Shown here piece after piece: positions 42,501 through 57,345 of a stretch of 64,000 nt of DNA. The first letter of the stretch is position 1. Every line of letters starts with the position of its first letter. The notes under the pieces are model-generated. The model saw only the letters and a list, made by a program, of their open reading frames with translations, was not told the DNA's origin and did not search any database. Source of the stretch: Eledone cirrhosa (taxonomy: Eukaryota > Mollusca > Cephalopoda > Octopoda > Eledonidae); assembly GCA_964016885.1 (NCBI GenBank), contig OZ024742.1, forward strand, positions 356,908,066 through 356,972,065, written 5' to 3'. Made by a program: the position numbers and the translations under genes.

Positions 42501-45500
42501 AGTGTGGACTAAGTACTTTTAGTTGTGACACTTACATGACAACTTTACAGTGTGGACTGAGTACTTTTAGTTGTGACACCTACATGACCACTTTACAGTG
42601 TGGACTAAGTACTTTTAGTTGTGACACTTACATGACCATTTACAGTGTGGACTGAGTACTTTTAGATGTGACACCTACATGACCACTTTACAGTGTGGAC
42701 TGAGTACTTTTAGATGTGACACCTACATGACCACTTTACAGTGTGGACTGAGTACTTTTAGTTGTGATACTTACATGACCACTTTACAGTGTGGACAAAG
42801 TAATTTTAGTTGTGACACTTACATGACCAGTTTACAGTGTGGGCTGGGTACTTTTAGTTGTGACACCTACATGATCACTTTACAGTGTGGACTGAGTACT
42901 TTTAGTTCTGACACTTACATGACCACGTTACAGTGTGGCCTGAGTACTTTTAGTTGTGACACTTACGTGACCTCTTTACAGTGTGGACTGAGTACTTTTA
43001 TTTGTGACACTTCCATGAACACTTTACAGTGTGGACTAAGTACTTTTAGTTGTGACACTTATATGACCACTTTACAGTGTGGACTGAGTACTTTTAGTTG
43101 TGACACCTACATGACAACTTTACAGTGTGGACTGAGTACTTTTAGTTGTGATACCTACATGACCACTTTACAGTGTGGACTGAGTACATTTAGTTGTGAC
43201 ATATACATGACAACTTTACAGTGTGGACTGAGTACTTTTAGTTGTGACACCTACATGACCACTTTATAGTCTGGACTAAGTACATTTAGTTGTGACACTT
43301 ACATGAACACTTTACAGTGTGGACTGAGTACTTTTAGTTGTGAGACTTACATGACCACTTTACAGTGTGGACTGAGTACATTTAGTTGTGACACTTACAT
43401 GATCAGTTTACAGTGTGGACTAAGTACTTTTAGTTGTGAGACCTACATGACCACTTTCCAGTGTGGAGTGAGTACTTTTAGTTGTGACATCTACATGACC
43501 ACTTTGCAGTGTGGACTGAGAACTTTTACTTGTGACACTTACATGACCACTTTACAGTGTGGAGAGTACTTTTAGTTGTGACACCTACATGACCACTTTA
43601 CAGAGTTGACTGAGTACTTTTAGTTGTGACACCTACATGATCACTTTACAGTTTGGTCTGAGTACCTTAATTGTGACGCTTACATGACCACTTTATAGTG
43701 TGGACTGAGTACTTTTAATTGTGACACCTATATGATCATTATACAATGTGGACTGAGTAATTTTAGTTGTGAAACTTACATGACCACTTTACAGTGTGAA
43801 CTGAGTACTTTTAGCTGTGACACTTACATGACCACTTTACAGTGTGGGCTGAGTACTTTTAGTTGTGACACTTACATGACCAGTTCACAGTGTGGACTGA
43901 GTACTTTTAGTTGCAACACTTACATGACCACTTTACAGTGTGGACTAATTACATTTAGTTGTGACTACTACATGACCACTTTACAGTGTGGACTGAGTAC
44001 TGTTAGTTGTGACACATACTTGACCACTTTACAGTGTGGACTAAGTATTTTAGTTGTGACACTTACGTGACCACTTTACAGTGTGGACTGAGTAATTTTA
44101 GTTGTGACACTTACATGACCACTTTAGAGTGTGGACTGAATACTTTTAGTTGTGATAACTACATGACCACTTTACAGTGTGGACAGGGTACTTTTAGTTG
44201 TGACACCTACATGACCACTTTACAGTGTGGACTGAATACTTTTAGTTGTGATACCTACATGACCGCTTTGCAGTGTGGGCTCAGTACTTTTAGTTGTGAC
44301 ACTTACATGACCAGTTTACAGTGTGGACTGAGTACTTTTAGTTGTGAAACTTACATGACCACTTTACAGTGTGGACTAAGTACTTTTAGTTGTGACACTT
44401 ACATGACCACTTTACAGGGTAGATTGAGTACTTTTAGTAGTGACACTTACGTGACCACTTTACAGTGTGGACTGAGTACATTTAGTTGTGACATTTACAT
44501 GACCACTTTACAGTGTGGACTGAGTACTTTAAGTGGTGACACCTACATGACCACTTTACAGTGTGGACTAAGTACTTTTAGTTGTGACACTTACATGACA
44601 ACTTTACAGTGTGGACTGAGTACTTTTAGTTGTGACACCTACATGACCACTTTACAGAGTGGACTGAGTACTTTTAGTTGTGACACTTACATGACCACTT
44701 TACAGAGTGGACTGAGTACTTTTACTTGTGACACCTACATGTCCAACTTGCAGTGTGGACTGAGTACCTTTACTTGTGACACCTACATGACCTCTTTACA
44801 GTGTGGACTGAGTACTTTTAGTTGTGATACTTACATGACCACTTTACAGAGTGGACTGAGTACTTTTATTTGTGACAACTACATGACCACTTTACAGTGT
44901 GGACTGAATACTTTTAGTTGTGACACTAACGTGACCACTTTATAGTGTGGACTGAGTACTTTTAGTTGTGACACATACATGACCACTTTACAGTGTGGAC
45001 TGAGTACTTTTAGTTGTGACACTTACATGACCACTTTACAGTGTGGACTAATTACATTTAGTTGTGACTCCTACATGACCACTTTACAGTGTAGACTGAG
45101 TACTTTTACTTGTGACACTTACATAACCACTTTACAGTGTGGACTAAGTATTTTAGTTGTGACACTTACGTGACCACTTTACAGTGTGGAGTGAGTAATT
45201 TTAGTTGTGACACTTACATGACCACTTTAGAGTGTGGACTGAATACTTTTAGTTGTGATAACTACATGACCACTTTACAGTGTGGACAGGGTACTTTTAG
45301 TTGTGACACCTACATGACCACTTTACAGTGTGGACTGAATACTTTTAGTTGTGATACCTACATGACCGCTTTACAGTGTGGGCTCAGTACTTTTAGTTGT
45401 GACACTTACATGACCAGTTTACAGTGTGGACTGAGTACTTTTAGTTGTGAAACTTACATGACCACTTTACAGTGTGGACTAAGTACTTTTAGTTGTGACA

Positions 45501-47270
45501 CTTACATGACCACTTTACAGGGTAGACTGAGTACTTTTAGTTGTGACACTTACGTGACCACTTTACAGTGTGGACTGAGTACATTTAGTTGTGACAGTTA
45601 CATGACCACTTTACAGTGTGGACTGAGTACTTTACGTTGTGACACCTACATGACCACTTTACAGTGTGGACTAAGTACTTTTAGTTGTGACACTTACATG
45701 ACAACTTTACAGTGTGGACTGAGTACTTTTAGTTGTGACACCTACATGACCACTTTACAGTGTGGACTAAGTACTTTTAGTTGTGACACTTACATGACCA
45801 TTTACAGTGTGGACTGAGTACTTTTAGATGTGACACCTACATGACCACTTTACAGTGTGGACTGAGTACTTTTAGATGTGACACCTACATGACCACTTTA
45901 CAGTGTGGACTGAGTACTTTTAGTTGTGATACTTACATGACCACTTTACTGTGTGGACAAAGTAATTTTCGTTGTGACACATACATGACCAGTTTACAGT
46001 GTGGGCTGGGTACTTTTAGTTGTGACACCTACATGATCACTTTACAGTGTGGACTGAGTACTTTTAGTTCTGACACTTACATGACCACGTTACAGTGTGG
46101 CCTGAGTACTTTTAGTTGTGACACTTACGTGACCACTTTACAGTGTGGACTGAGTACATTTAGTTGTGATACTTACATGACCACTTTACAGTGTGGACTG
46201 AGTACTTTTAGTTGTGACACTTACATGACCACTTTATAGTGTGGACTGAGTACTTTTAGTTGTGACACCTACATGACCACTTTACAGAGTGGACTGAGTA
46301 CTTTTAGTTGTGAAACCTACATGACCACTTTACAGTGTGGACTAAGTACTTTTAGTTGTGACATTTACATGACAACTTTACAGTGTGGACTGTGTACTTT
46401 CATTTGTGACACTTACATGATCAATTTACAGTGTGGACTGAGTACTTTTACTTGTGAAACCTACATGAGCACTTTACAGTGTGGACTGAGTACTTTTAGT
46501 TGTGACACCTACATGACCACTTTACAGTGTGGAATAAGTACTTTTAGTTGTGACACCTACATGACCACTTTACAGTGTGGACTAAGTACTTTTAGTGGTG
46601 ACACTTACATGACCACTTTACAGTGTGGACTGAGTACTTTTAGATGTGAAACATACATGACCACATTACAGAGTGGACTGTGTACTTTTAGTTGTGACAC
46701 TTGCATGGCCACTTTACAGAGTGGACTGAGTACTTTTAGATGTGACACCAACATGACCACTTTACAGTGTTGACAGAGTACTTTTAGTTGTGACACTTAC
46801 ATGACCACTTTACAGTGTGGACTGAGTACTTTTATTTGTGACACTTCCATGAACACTTTACAGTGTGGACTAAGTACTTTTAGTTGTGAGACTTATATGA
46901 CCACTTTACAGTGTGGACTGAGTACATTTAGTTGTGACATATACATGACAACTTTACAGTGTGGACTGAGTACTTTTAGTTGTGACACCTACATGACCAC
47001 TTTATAGTCTGGACTAAGTACATTTAGTTGTGACACTTACATGAACACTTTACAGTGTGGACTGAGTACTTTTAGTTGTGAGACTTACATGACCACTTTA
47101 CAGTGTGGACTGAGTACATTTAGTTGTGACACTTACATGATCAGTTTACAGTGTGGACTAAGTACTTTTAGTTGTGAGACCTACATGACCACTTTCCAGT
47201 GTGGAGTGAGTACTTTTAGTTGTGACACTTACATGACCACTTTACAGTGTGGAGAGTACTTTTAGTTGTG
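39545..47270. repeat. Array domain D: 2,155-bp higher-order repeat, two full and partial copies
   Basis: Landmarks at 39,662, 39,820, 40,524 and 41,148 recur exactly 2,155 bp later. A third copy begins near 43,860 but has lost or exchanged monomers, and a fourth resumes at 44,979 (offset 3,162 from 41,817). 2,155 is 45 monomers minus 5 bp, so each copy contains net frame-breaking indels. Confidence 0.85.
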
Positions 47271-50200
47271 ACACCTACATGACCACTTTACAGAGTTGAC
47301 TGAGTACTTTTAGTTGTGACACCTACATGATCACTTTACAGTTTTGTCTGAGTACCTTAATTGTGACGCTTACATGACCACTTTATAGTGTGGACTGAGA
47401 ACTTTTAGTTGTGACACCTATATGATCATTATACAATGTGGACTGAGTAATTTTAGTTGTGAAACTTACATGACCACTTTACAGTGTGAACTGAGTACTT
47501 TTAGCTGTGACACTTACATGACCACTTTACAGTGTGAACTAAGTACTTTTAGTAGTGACACTTAATATGACCACTTAACAGTGTGGGCTGAGTACTTTTA
47601 GTTGTGACACTTACATGACCACTTCACAGTGTGGACTGAGTACTTTTAGTTGCGACACTTACATGACCACTTTACAGTGTGGACTGAGTACTTTTAGTTG
47701 TGACACTTACACGACCACTTTACAGTGTGGACTGAGTACTTTTAGTTGTGGCACTTACATGACCACTTTACAGTGTGATTGAGTAATTTTAGTTGTGACA
47801 CCTACATGACCACTTTAAATTGTGGACTGAGAAATTTTAGTTGTGACACTTACATGGCCACTTTACAGTGTAGACTGAGTACTTTTAGTTGTGATACTTA
47901 CATGACCACTTTACAGAGAGGACTGAGTACTTTTAGTTGTGACACTTACATGACCACTTTTCAGAGTGGACTGAGTACTTTTAGTTGTGACACCTACATG
48001 TCCAACTTGCAGTGTGGACTGAGTATTTTTACTTGTGACACCTACATGACCTCTTTACAGTGTGGACTACGTACTTTTAGTTGTGACACTTACGTGACCA
48101 CTTTATAGTGTGGACTGAGTACTTTTAGTTGTGACACTTACATGAACACTTTACAGTGTGGACTGAGTACTTTTAGTTCTGACACTTACATGACCAATTT
48201 ACAGTGTGTACTGAGAACTTTTAGTTGTGACACATACATGACCACTTTACAGAGTGGACTAAGTACTTTTAGTAGTGACACTTAATATGACCACTTTACA
48301 GTGTGGGCTGAGTACTTTTAGTTGTGACACTTACATGACCACTTTACAGTGTGGACTGAGTACTTCTAGTTGCGACACTTACATGACCACTTTACAGTGT
48401 GGACTGAGTATTTTTAGTTGTGACACTTACACGACCACTTTACAGTGTGGATTGAGTACTTTTAGTTGTGGCACTTACATGACCACTTTACAGTGTGATT
48501 GAGTAATTTTAGTTGTGACACCTACATGACCTCTTTAAAGTGTGGACTGAGTAATTTTAGTTGTGACACCTACATGACCACTTTACAGTGTGGACTGAGT
48601 ACTTTTAATTGTGACACTTACATGACTACTCTACAGTGTGGACTGAGTACTTTTAGTTGTGAGACCTACATGACCACGTTACAGTGTGGACTGAGTATTT
48701 TAGTTGTGTCACCTACATGACCACTTTACAGTGTGAACTGAAAACTTTTGGTTGTGACACCTACATGACTACTTTACAGTGTGGACTGAGTACTTTTAGT
48801 TGTGACACCTACAGGACCACTTTACAGTGTGGACTGAGTATTTTAGTTGTGACACCTACATGACCAGTTTACAGAGTGGACTGAGTACTTTTAGTTGTGA
48901 CACCTACACGACCAGTTTACAGTGTGGACTGGGTACTTTTACTTGTGACACATACATGACCAGTTTACAGAGTGGACTGAGTACTTTTAGTTGTGACACC
49001 TACACGACCAGTTTACAGTGTGGACTGGGTACTTTTACTTGTGACACTTACATGACCACTTTACAGTGTGGACTAATTACATTTAGTTGTGACTCCTACA
49101 TGACCACTTTACAGTGTGGACTGAGTACATTTAGTTGTGACACTTACATGATCAGTTTACAGTGTGGACTAAGTACTTTTAGTTGTGAGACCTACATGAC
49201 CACTTTCCAGTGTGGAGTGAGTACTTTTAGTTGTGACATCTACATGACCACTTTGCAGTGTGGACTGAGAACTTTTACTTGTGACACTTACATGACCACT
49301 TTACAGTGTGGAGAGTACTTTTAGTTGTGACACCTACATGACCACTTTACAGAGTTGACTGAGTACTTTTAGTTGTGACACCTACATGATCACTTTACAG
49401 TTTGGTCTGAGTACCTTAATTGTGACGCTTACATGACCACTTTATAGTGTGGACTGAGTACTTTTAATTGTGACACCTATATGATCATTATACAATGTGG
49501 ACTGAGTAATTTTAGTTGTGAAACTTACATGACCACTTTACAGTGTGAACTGAGTACTTTTAGCTGTGACACTTACATGACCACTTTACAGTGTGAACTA
49601 AGTACTTTTAGTAGTGACACTTAATATGACCACTTTACAGTGTGGGCTGAGTACTTTTAGTTGTGACACTTACATGACCACTTCACAGTGTGGACTGAGT
49701 ACTTTTAGTTGCGACACTTACATGACCACTTTACAGTGTGGACTGAGTACTTTTAGTTGTGACACTTACACGACCACTTTACAGTGTGGACTGAGTACTT
49801 TTAGTTGTGGCACTTACATGACCACTTTACAGTGTGATTGAGTAATTTTAGTTGTGACACCTACATGACCACTTTAAATTGTGGACTGAGAAATTTTAGT
49901 TGTGACACCTACATGACCACTTTACAGTGTGAACTGAGTACTTTTAACTGTGACACTTACATGACTACTTTACAGTGTGGACTGAGTACTTTTAGTTGTG
50001 AGACCTACATGACCACATTACAGTGTGGTCTGAGTACTTTTAGTTGTGACACTTACATGGCCACTTTACAGTGTAGACTGAGTACTTTTAGTTGTGATAC
50101 TTACATGACCACTTTACAGAGAGGACTGAGTACTTTTAGTTGTGACACTTACATGACCACTTTTCAGAGTGGACTGAGTACTTTTAGTTGTGACACCTAC

Positions 50201-53200
50201 ATGTCCAACTTGCAGTGTGGACTGAGTATTTTTACTTGTGACACCTACATGACCTCTTTACAGTGTGGACTACGTACTTTTAGTTGTGACACTTACGTGA
50301 CCACTTTATAGTGTGGACTGAGTACTTTTAGTTGTGACACTTACATGAACACTTTACACTGTGGACTGAGTACTTTTAGTTCTGACACTTACATGACCAC
50401 TTTACAGTGTGTACTGAGAACTTTTAGTTGTGACACATACATGACCACTTTACAGAGTGGACTAAGTACTTTTAGTAGTGACACTTAATATGACCACTTT
50501 ACAGTGTGGGCTGAGTACTTTTAGTTGTGACACTTACATGACCACTTTACAGTGTGGACTGAGTACTTCTAGTTGCGACACTTACATGACCACTTTACAG
50601 TGTGGACTGAGTATTTTTAGTTGTGTCACTTACACGACCACTTTACAGTGTGGATTGAGTACTTTTAGTTGTGGCACTTACATGACCACTTTACAGTGTG
50701 ATTGAGTAATTTTAGTTGTGACACCTACATGACCTCTTTAAAGTGTGGACTGAGTAATTTTAGTTGTGACACCTACATGACCACTTTACAGTGTGGACTG
50801 AGTACTTTTAATTGTGACACTTACATGACTACTCTACAGTGTGGACTGAGTACTTTTAGTTGTGAGACCTACATGACCACGTTACAGTGTGGACTAAGTA
50901 TTTTAGTTGTGTCACCTACATGACCACTTTACAGTGTGAACTGAAAACTTTTGGTTGTGACACCTACATGACTACTTTACAGTGTGGACTGAGTACTTTT
51001 AGTTGTGACACCTACAGGACCACTTTACAGTGTGGACTGAGTATTTTAGTTGTGACACCTACATGACCAGTTTACAGAGTGGACTGAGTACTTTTAGTTG
51101 TGACACCTACACGACCAGTTTACAGTGTGGACTGGGTACTTTTACTTGTGACACATACATGACCAGTTTACAGAGTGGACTGAGTACTTTTAGTTGTGAC
51201 ACCTACACGACCAGTTTACAGTGTGGACTGGGTACTTTTACTTGTGACACTTACATGACCACTTTACAGTGTGGACTAATTACATTTAGTTGTGACTCCT
51301 ACATGACCACTTTACAGTGTGGACTGAGTACATTTAGTTGTGACACTTACATGATCAGTTTACAGTGTGGACTAAGTACTTTTAGTTGTGAGACCTACAT
51401 GACCACTTTCCAGTGTGGAGTGAGTACTTTTAGTTGTGACATCTACATGACCACTTTGCAGTGTGGACTGAGAACTTTTACTTGTGACACTTACATGACC
51501 ACTTTACAGTGTGGAGAGTACTTTTAGTTGTGACACCTACATGACCACTTTACAGAGTTGACTGAGTACTTTTAGTTGTGACACCTACATGATCACTTTA
51601 CAGTTTGGTCTGAGTACCTTAATTGTGACGCTTACATGACCACTTTATAGTGTGGACTGAGTACTTTTAATTGTGACACCTATATGATCATTATACAATG
51701 TGGACTGAGTAATTTTAGTTGTGAAACTTACATGACCACTTTACAGTGTGAACTGAGTACTTTTAGCTGTGACACTTACATGACCACTTTACAGTGTGAA
51801 CTAAGTACTTTTAGTAGTGACACTTAATATGACCACTTTACAGTGTGGGCTGAGTACTTTTAGTTGTGACACTTACATGACCACTTCACAGTGTGGACTG
51901 AGTACTTTTAGTTGCGACACTTACATGACCACTTTACAGTGTGGACTGAGTACTTTTAGTTGTGACACTTACACGACCAATTTACAGTGTGGACTGAGTA
52001 CTTTTAGTTGTGGCACTTACATGACCACTTTACAGTGTGATTGAGTAATTTTAGTTGTGACACCTACATGACCACTTTAAATTGTGGACTGAGAAATTTT
52101 AGTTGTGACACCTACATGACCACTTTACAGTGTGAACTGAGTACTTTTAACTGTGACACTTACATGACTACTTTACAGTGTGGACTGAGTACTTTTAGTT
52201 GTGAGACCTACATGACCACATTACAGTGTGGTCTGAGTACTTTTAGTTGTGACACTTACATGGCCACTTTACAGTGTAGACTGAGTACTTTTAGTTGTGA
52301 TACTTACATGACCACTTTACAGAGAGGACTGAGTACTTTTAGTTGTGACACTTACATGACCACTTTTCAGAGTGGACTGAGTACTTTTAGTTGTGACACC
52401 TACATGTCCAACTTGCAGTGTGGACTGAGTATTTTTACTTGTGACACCTACATGACCTCTTTACAGTGTGGACTACGTACTTTTAGTTGTGACACTTACG
52501 TGACCACTTTATAGTGTGGACTGAGTACTTTTAGTTGTGACACTTACATGAACACTTTACACTGTGGACTGAGTACTTTTAGTTCTGACACTTACATGAC
52601 CACTTTACAGTGTGTACTGAGAACTTTTAGTTGTGACACATACATGACCACTTTACAGAGTGGACTAAGTACTTTTAGTAGTGACACTTAATATGACCAC
52701 TTTACAGTGTGGGCTGAGTACTTTTAGTTGTGACACTTACATGACCACTTTACAGTGTGGACTGAGTACTTCTAGTTGCGACACTTACATGACCACTTTA
52801 CAGTGTGGACTGAGTATTTTTAGTTGTGACACTTACACGACCACTTTACAGTGTGGATTGAGTACTTTTAGTTGTGGCACTTACATGACCACTTTACAGT
52901 GTGATTGAGTAATTTTAGTTGTGACACCTACATGACCTCTTTAAAGTGTGGACTGAGTAATTTTAGTTGTGACACCTACATGACCACTTTACAGTGTGGA
53001 CTGAGTACTTTTAATTGTGACACTTACATGACTACTCTACAGTGTGGACTGAGTACTTTTAGTTGTGAGACCTACATGACCACGTTACAGTGTGGACTAA
53101 GTATTTTAGTTGTGTCACCTACATGACCACTTTACAGTGTGAACTGAAAACTTTTGGTTGTGACACCTACATGACTACTTTACAGTGTGGACTGAGTACT

Positions 53201-56200
53201 TTTAGTTGTGACACCTACAGGACCACTTTACAGTGTGGACTGAGTATTTTAGTTGTGACACCTACATGACCAGTTTACAGAGTGGACTGAGTACTTTTAG
53301 TTGTGACACCTACACGACCAGTTTACAGTGTGGACTGGGTACTTTTACTTGTGACACATACATGACCAGTTTACAGAGTGGACTGAGTACTTTTAGTTGT
53401 GACACCTACACGACCAGTTTACAGTGTGGACTGGTTACTTTTACTTGTGACACTTACATGACCACTTTACTGTGTGGACTAATTACATTTAGTTGTGACT
53501 CCTACATGACCACTTTACAGTGTGGACTGAGTACATTTAGTTGTGACACTTACATGATCAGTTTACAGTGTGGACTAAGTACTTTTAGTTGTGAGACCTA
53601 CATGACCACTTTCCAGTGTGGAGTGAGTACTTTTAGTTGTGACATCTACATGACCACTTTGCAGTGTGGACTGAGAACTTTTACTTGTGACACTTACATG
53701 ACCACTTTACAGTGTGGAGAGTACTTTTAGTTGTGACACCTACATGACCACTTTACAGAGTTGACTGAGTACTTTTAGTTGTGACACCTACATGATCACT
53801 TTACAGTTTGGTCTGAGTACCTTAATTGTGACGCTTACATGACCACTTTATAGTGTGGACTGAGTACTTTTAATTGTGACACCTATATGATCATTATACA
53901 ATGTGGACTGAGTAATTTTAGTTGTGAAACTTACATGACCACTTTACAGTGTGAACTGAGTACTTTTAGCTGTGACACTTACATGACCACTTTACAGTGT
54001 GAACTAAGTACTTTTAGTAGTGACACTTAATATGACCACATAACAGTGTGGGCTGAGTACTTTTAGTTGTGACACTTACATGACCACTTCACAGTGTGGA
54101 CTGAGTACTTCTAGTTGCGACACTTACATGACCACTTTACAGTGTGGACTGAGTACTTTTAGTTGTGACACTTACACGACCACTTTACAGTGTGGACTGA
54201 GTACTTTTAGTTGTGGCACTTACATGACCACTTTACAGTGTGATTGAGTAATTTTAGTTGTGACACCTACATGACCACTTTAAATTGTGGACTGAGAAAT
54301 TTTAGTTGTGACACCTACATGACCACTTTACAGTGTGAACTGAGTACTTTTAACTGTGACACTTACATGACTACTTTACAGTGTGGACTGAGTACTTTTA
54401 GTTGTGAGACCTACATGACCACATTACAGTGTGGTCTGAGTACTTTTAGTTGTGACACTTACATGGCCACTTTACAGTGTAGACTGAGTACTTTTAGTTG
54501 TGATACTTACATGACCACTTTACAGAGAGGACTGAGTACTTTTAGTTGTGACACTTACATGACCACTTTTCAGAGTGGACTGAGTACTTTTAGTTGTGAC
54601 ACCTACATGTCCAACTTGCAGTGTGGACTGAGTATTTTTACTTGTGACACCTACATGACCTCTTTACAGTGTGGACTACGTACTTTTAGTTGTGACACTT
54701 ACGTGACCACTTTATAGTGTGGACTGAGTACTTTTAGTTGTGACACTTACATGAACACTTTACAGTGTGGACTGAGTACTTTTAGTTCTGACACTTACAT
54801 GACCAATTTACAGTGTGTACTGAGAACTTTTAGTTGTGACACATACATGACCACTTTACAGAGTGGACTAAGTACTTTTAGTAGTGACACTTAATATGAC
54901 CACTTTACAGTGTGGGCTGAGTACTTTTAGTTGTGACACTTACATGACCACTTTACAGTGTGGACTGAGTACTTCTAGTTGCGACACTTACATGACCACT
55001 TTACAGTGTGGACTGAGTATTTTTAGTTGTGACACTTACACGACCACTTTACAGTGTGGATTGAGTACTTTTAGTTGTGGCACTTACATGACCACTTTAC
55101 AGTGTGATTGAGTAATTTTAGTTGTGACACCTACATGACCTCTTTAAAGTGTGGACTGAGTAATTTTAGTTGTGACACCTACATGACCACTTTACAGTGT
55201 GGACTGAGTACTTTTAATTGTGACACTTACATGACTACTCTACAGTGTGGACTGAGTACTTTTAGTTGTGAGACCTACATGACCACGTTACAGTGTGGAC
55301 TGAGTATTTTAGTTGTGTCACCTACATGACCACTTTACAGTGTGAACTGAAAACTTTTGGTTGTGACACCTACATGACTACTTTACAGTGTGGACTGAGT
55401 ACTTTTAGTTGTGACACCTACAGGACCACTTTACAGTGTGGACTGAGTATTTTAGTTGTGACACCTACATGACCAGTTTACAGAGTGGACTGAGTACTTT
55501 TAGTTGTGACACCTACACGACCAGTTTACAGTGTGGACTGGGTACTTTTACTTGTGACACATACATGACCAGTTTACAGAGTGGACTGAGTACTTTTAGT
55601 TGTGACACCTACACGACCAGTTTACAGTGTGGACTGGGTACTTTTACTTGTGACACTTACATGACCACTTTACAGTGTGGACTAATTACATTTAGTTGTG
55701 ACTCCTACATGACCACTTTACAGTGTGGACTGAGTACATTTAGTTGTGACACTTACATGATCAGTTTACAGTGTGGACTAAGTACTTTTAGTTGTGAGAC
55801 CTACATGACCACTTTCCAGTGTGGAGTGAGTACTTTTAGTTGTGACATCTACATGACCACTTTGCAGTGTGGACTGAGAACTTTTACTTGTGACACTTAC
55901 ATGACCACTTTACAGTGTGGAGAGTACTTTTAGTTGTGACACCTACATGACCACTTTACAGAGTTGACTGAGTACTTTTAGTTGTGACACCTACATGATC
56001 ACTTTACAGTTTGGTCTGAGTACCTTAATTGTGACGCTTACATGACCACTTTATAGTGTGGACTGAGTACTTTTAATTGTGACACCTATATGATCATTAT
56101 ACAATGTGGACTGAGTAATTTTAGTTGTGAAACTTACATGACCACTTTACAGTGTGAACTGAGTACTTTTAGCTGTGACACTTACATGACCACTTTACAG

Positions 56201-57345
56201 TGTGAACTAAGTACTTTTAGTAGTGACACTTAATATGACCACTTTACAGTGTGGGCTGAGTACTTTTAGTTGTGACACTTACATGACCACTTCACAGTGT
56301 GGACTGAGTACTTTTAGTTGCGACACTTACATGACCACTTTACAGTGTGGACTGAGTACTTTTAGTTGTGACACTTACACGACCACTTTACAGTGTGGAC
56401 TGAGTACTTTTAGTTGTGGCACTTACATGACCACTTTACAGTGTGATTGAGTAATTTTAGTTGTGACACCTACATGACCACTTTAAATTGTGGACTGAGA
56501 AATTTTAGTTGTGACACCTACATGACCACTTTATAGTGTGAACTGAGTACTTTTAACTGTGACACTTACATGACTACTTTACAGTGTGGACTGAGTACTT
56601 TTAGTTGTGAGACCTACATGACCACATTACAGTGTGGTCTGAGTACTTTTAGTTGTGACACTTACATGGCCACTTTACAGTGTAGACTGAGTACTTTTAG
56701 TTGTGATACTTACATGACCACTTTACAGAGAGGACTGAGTACTTTTAGTTGTGACACTTACATGACCACTTTTCAGAGTGGACTGAGTACTTTTAGTTGT
56801 GACACCTACATGTCCAACTTGCAGTGTGGACTGAGTATTTTTACTTGTGACACCTACATGACCTCTTTACAGTGTGGACTACGTACTTTTAGTTGTGACA
56901 CTTACGTGACCACTTTATAGTGTGGACTGAGTACTTTTAGTTGTGACACTTACATGAACACTTTACACTGTGGACTGAGTACTTTTAGTTCTGACACTTA
57001 CATGACCACTTTACAGTGTGTACTGAGAACTTTTAGTTGTGACACATACATGACCACTTTACAGAGTGGACTAAGTACTTTTAGTAGTGACACTTAATAT
57101 GACCACTTTACAGTGTGGGCTGAGTACTTTTAGTTGTGACACTTACATGACCACTTTACAGTGTGGACTGAGTACTTCTAGTTGCGACACTTACATGACC
57201 ACTTTACAGTGTGGACTGAGTATTTTTAGTTGTGACACTTACACGACCACTTTACAGTGTGGATTGAGTACTTTTAGTTGTGGCACTTACATGACCACTT
57301 TACAGTGTGATTGAGTAATTTTAGTTGTGACACCTACATGACCTC
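47270..57345. repeat. Array domain E: 2,203-bp higher-order repeat, about five copies
   Basis: The TATGATCATTATACAATG variant lies at 49,480, 51,683, 53,886 and 56,089, exactly 2,203 bp apart. A first copy at 47,421 is 144 bp (three monomers) shorter. The ACACTTAATATGACC landmark repeats with the same period (48,275; 50,478; 52,681; 54,884; 57,087). 2,203 is 46 monomers minus 5 bp. Confidence 0.9.

Noticed and set aside
46605..46796. Minus-strand repeat protein (VSQLKVLSPHCKVVM-type)
   Set aside because: The usual monomer has a stop in every minus-strand frame; this short open run reflects chance variants.
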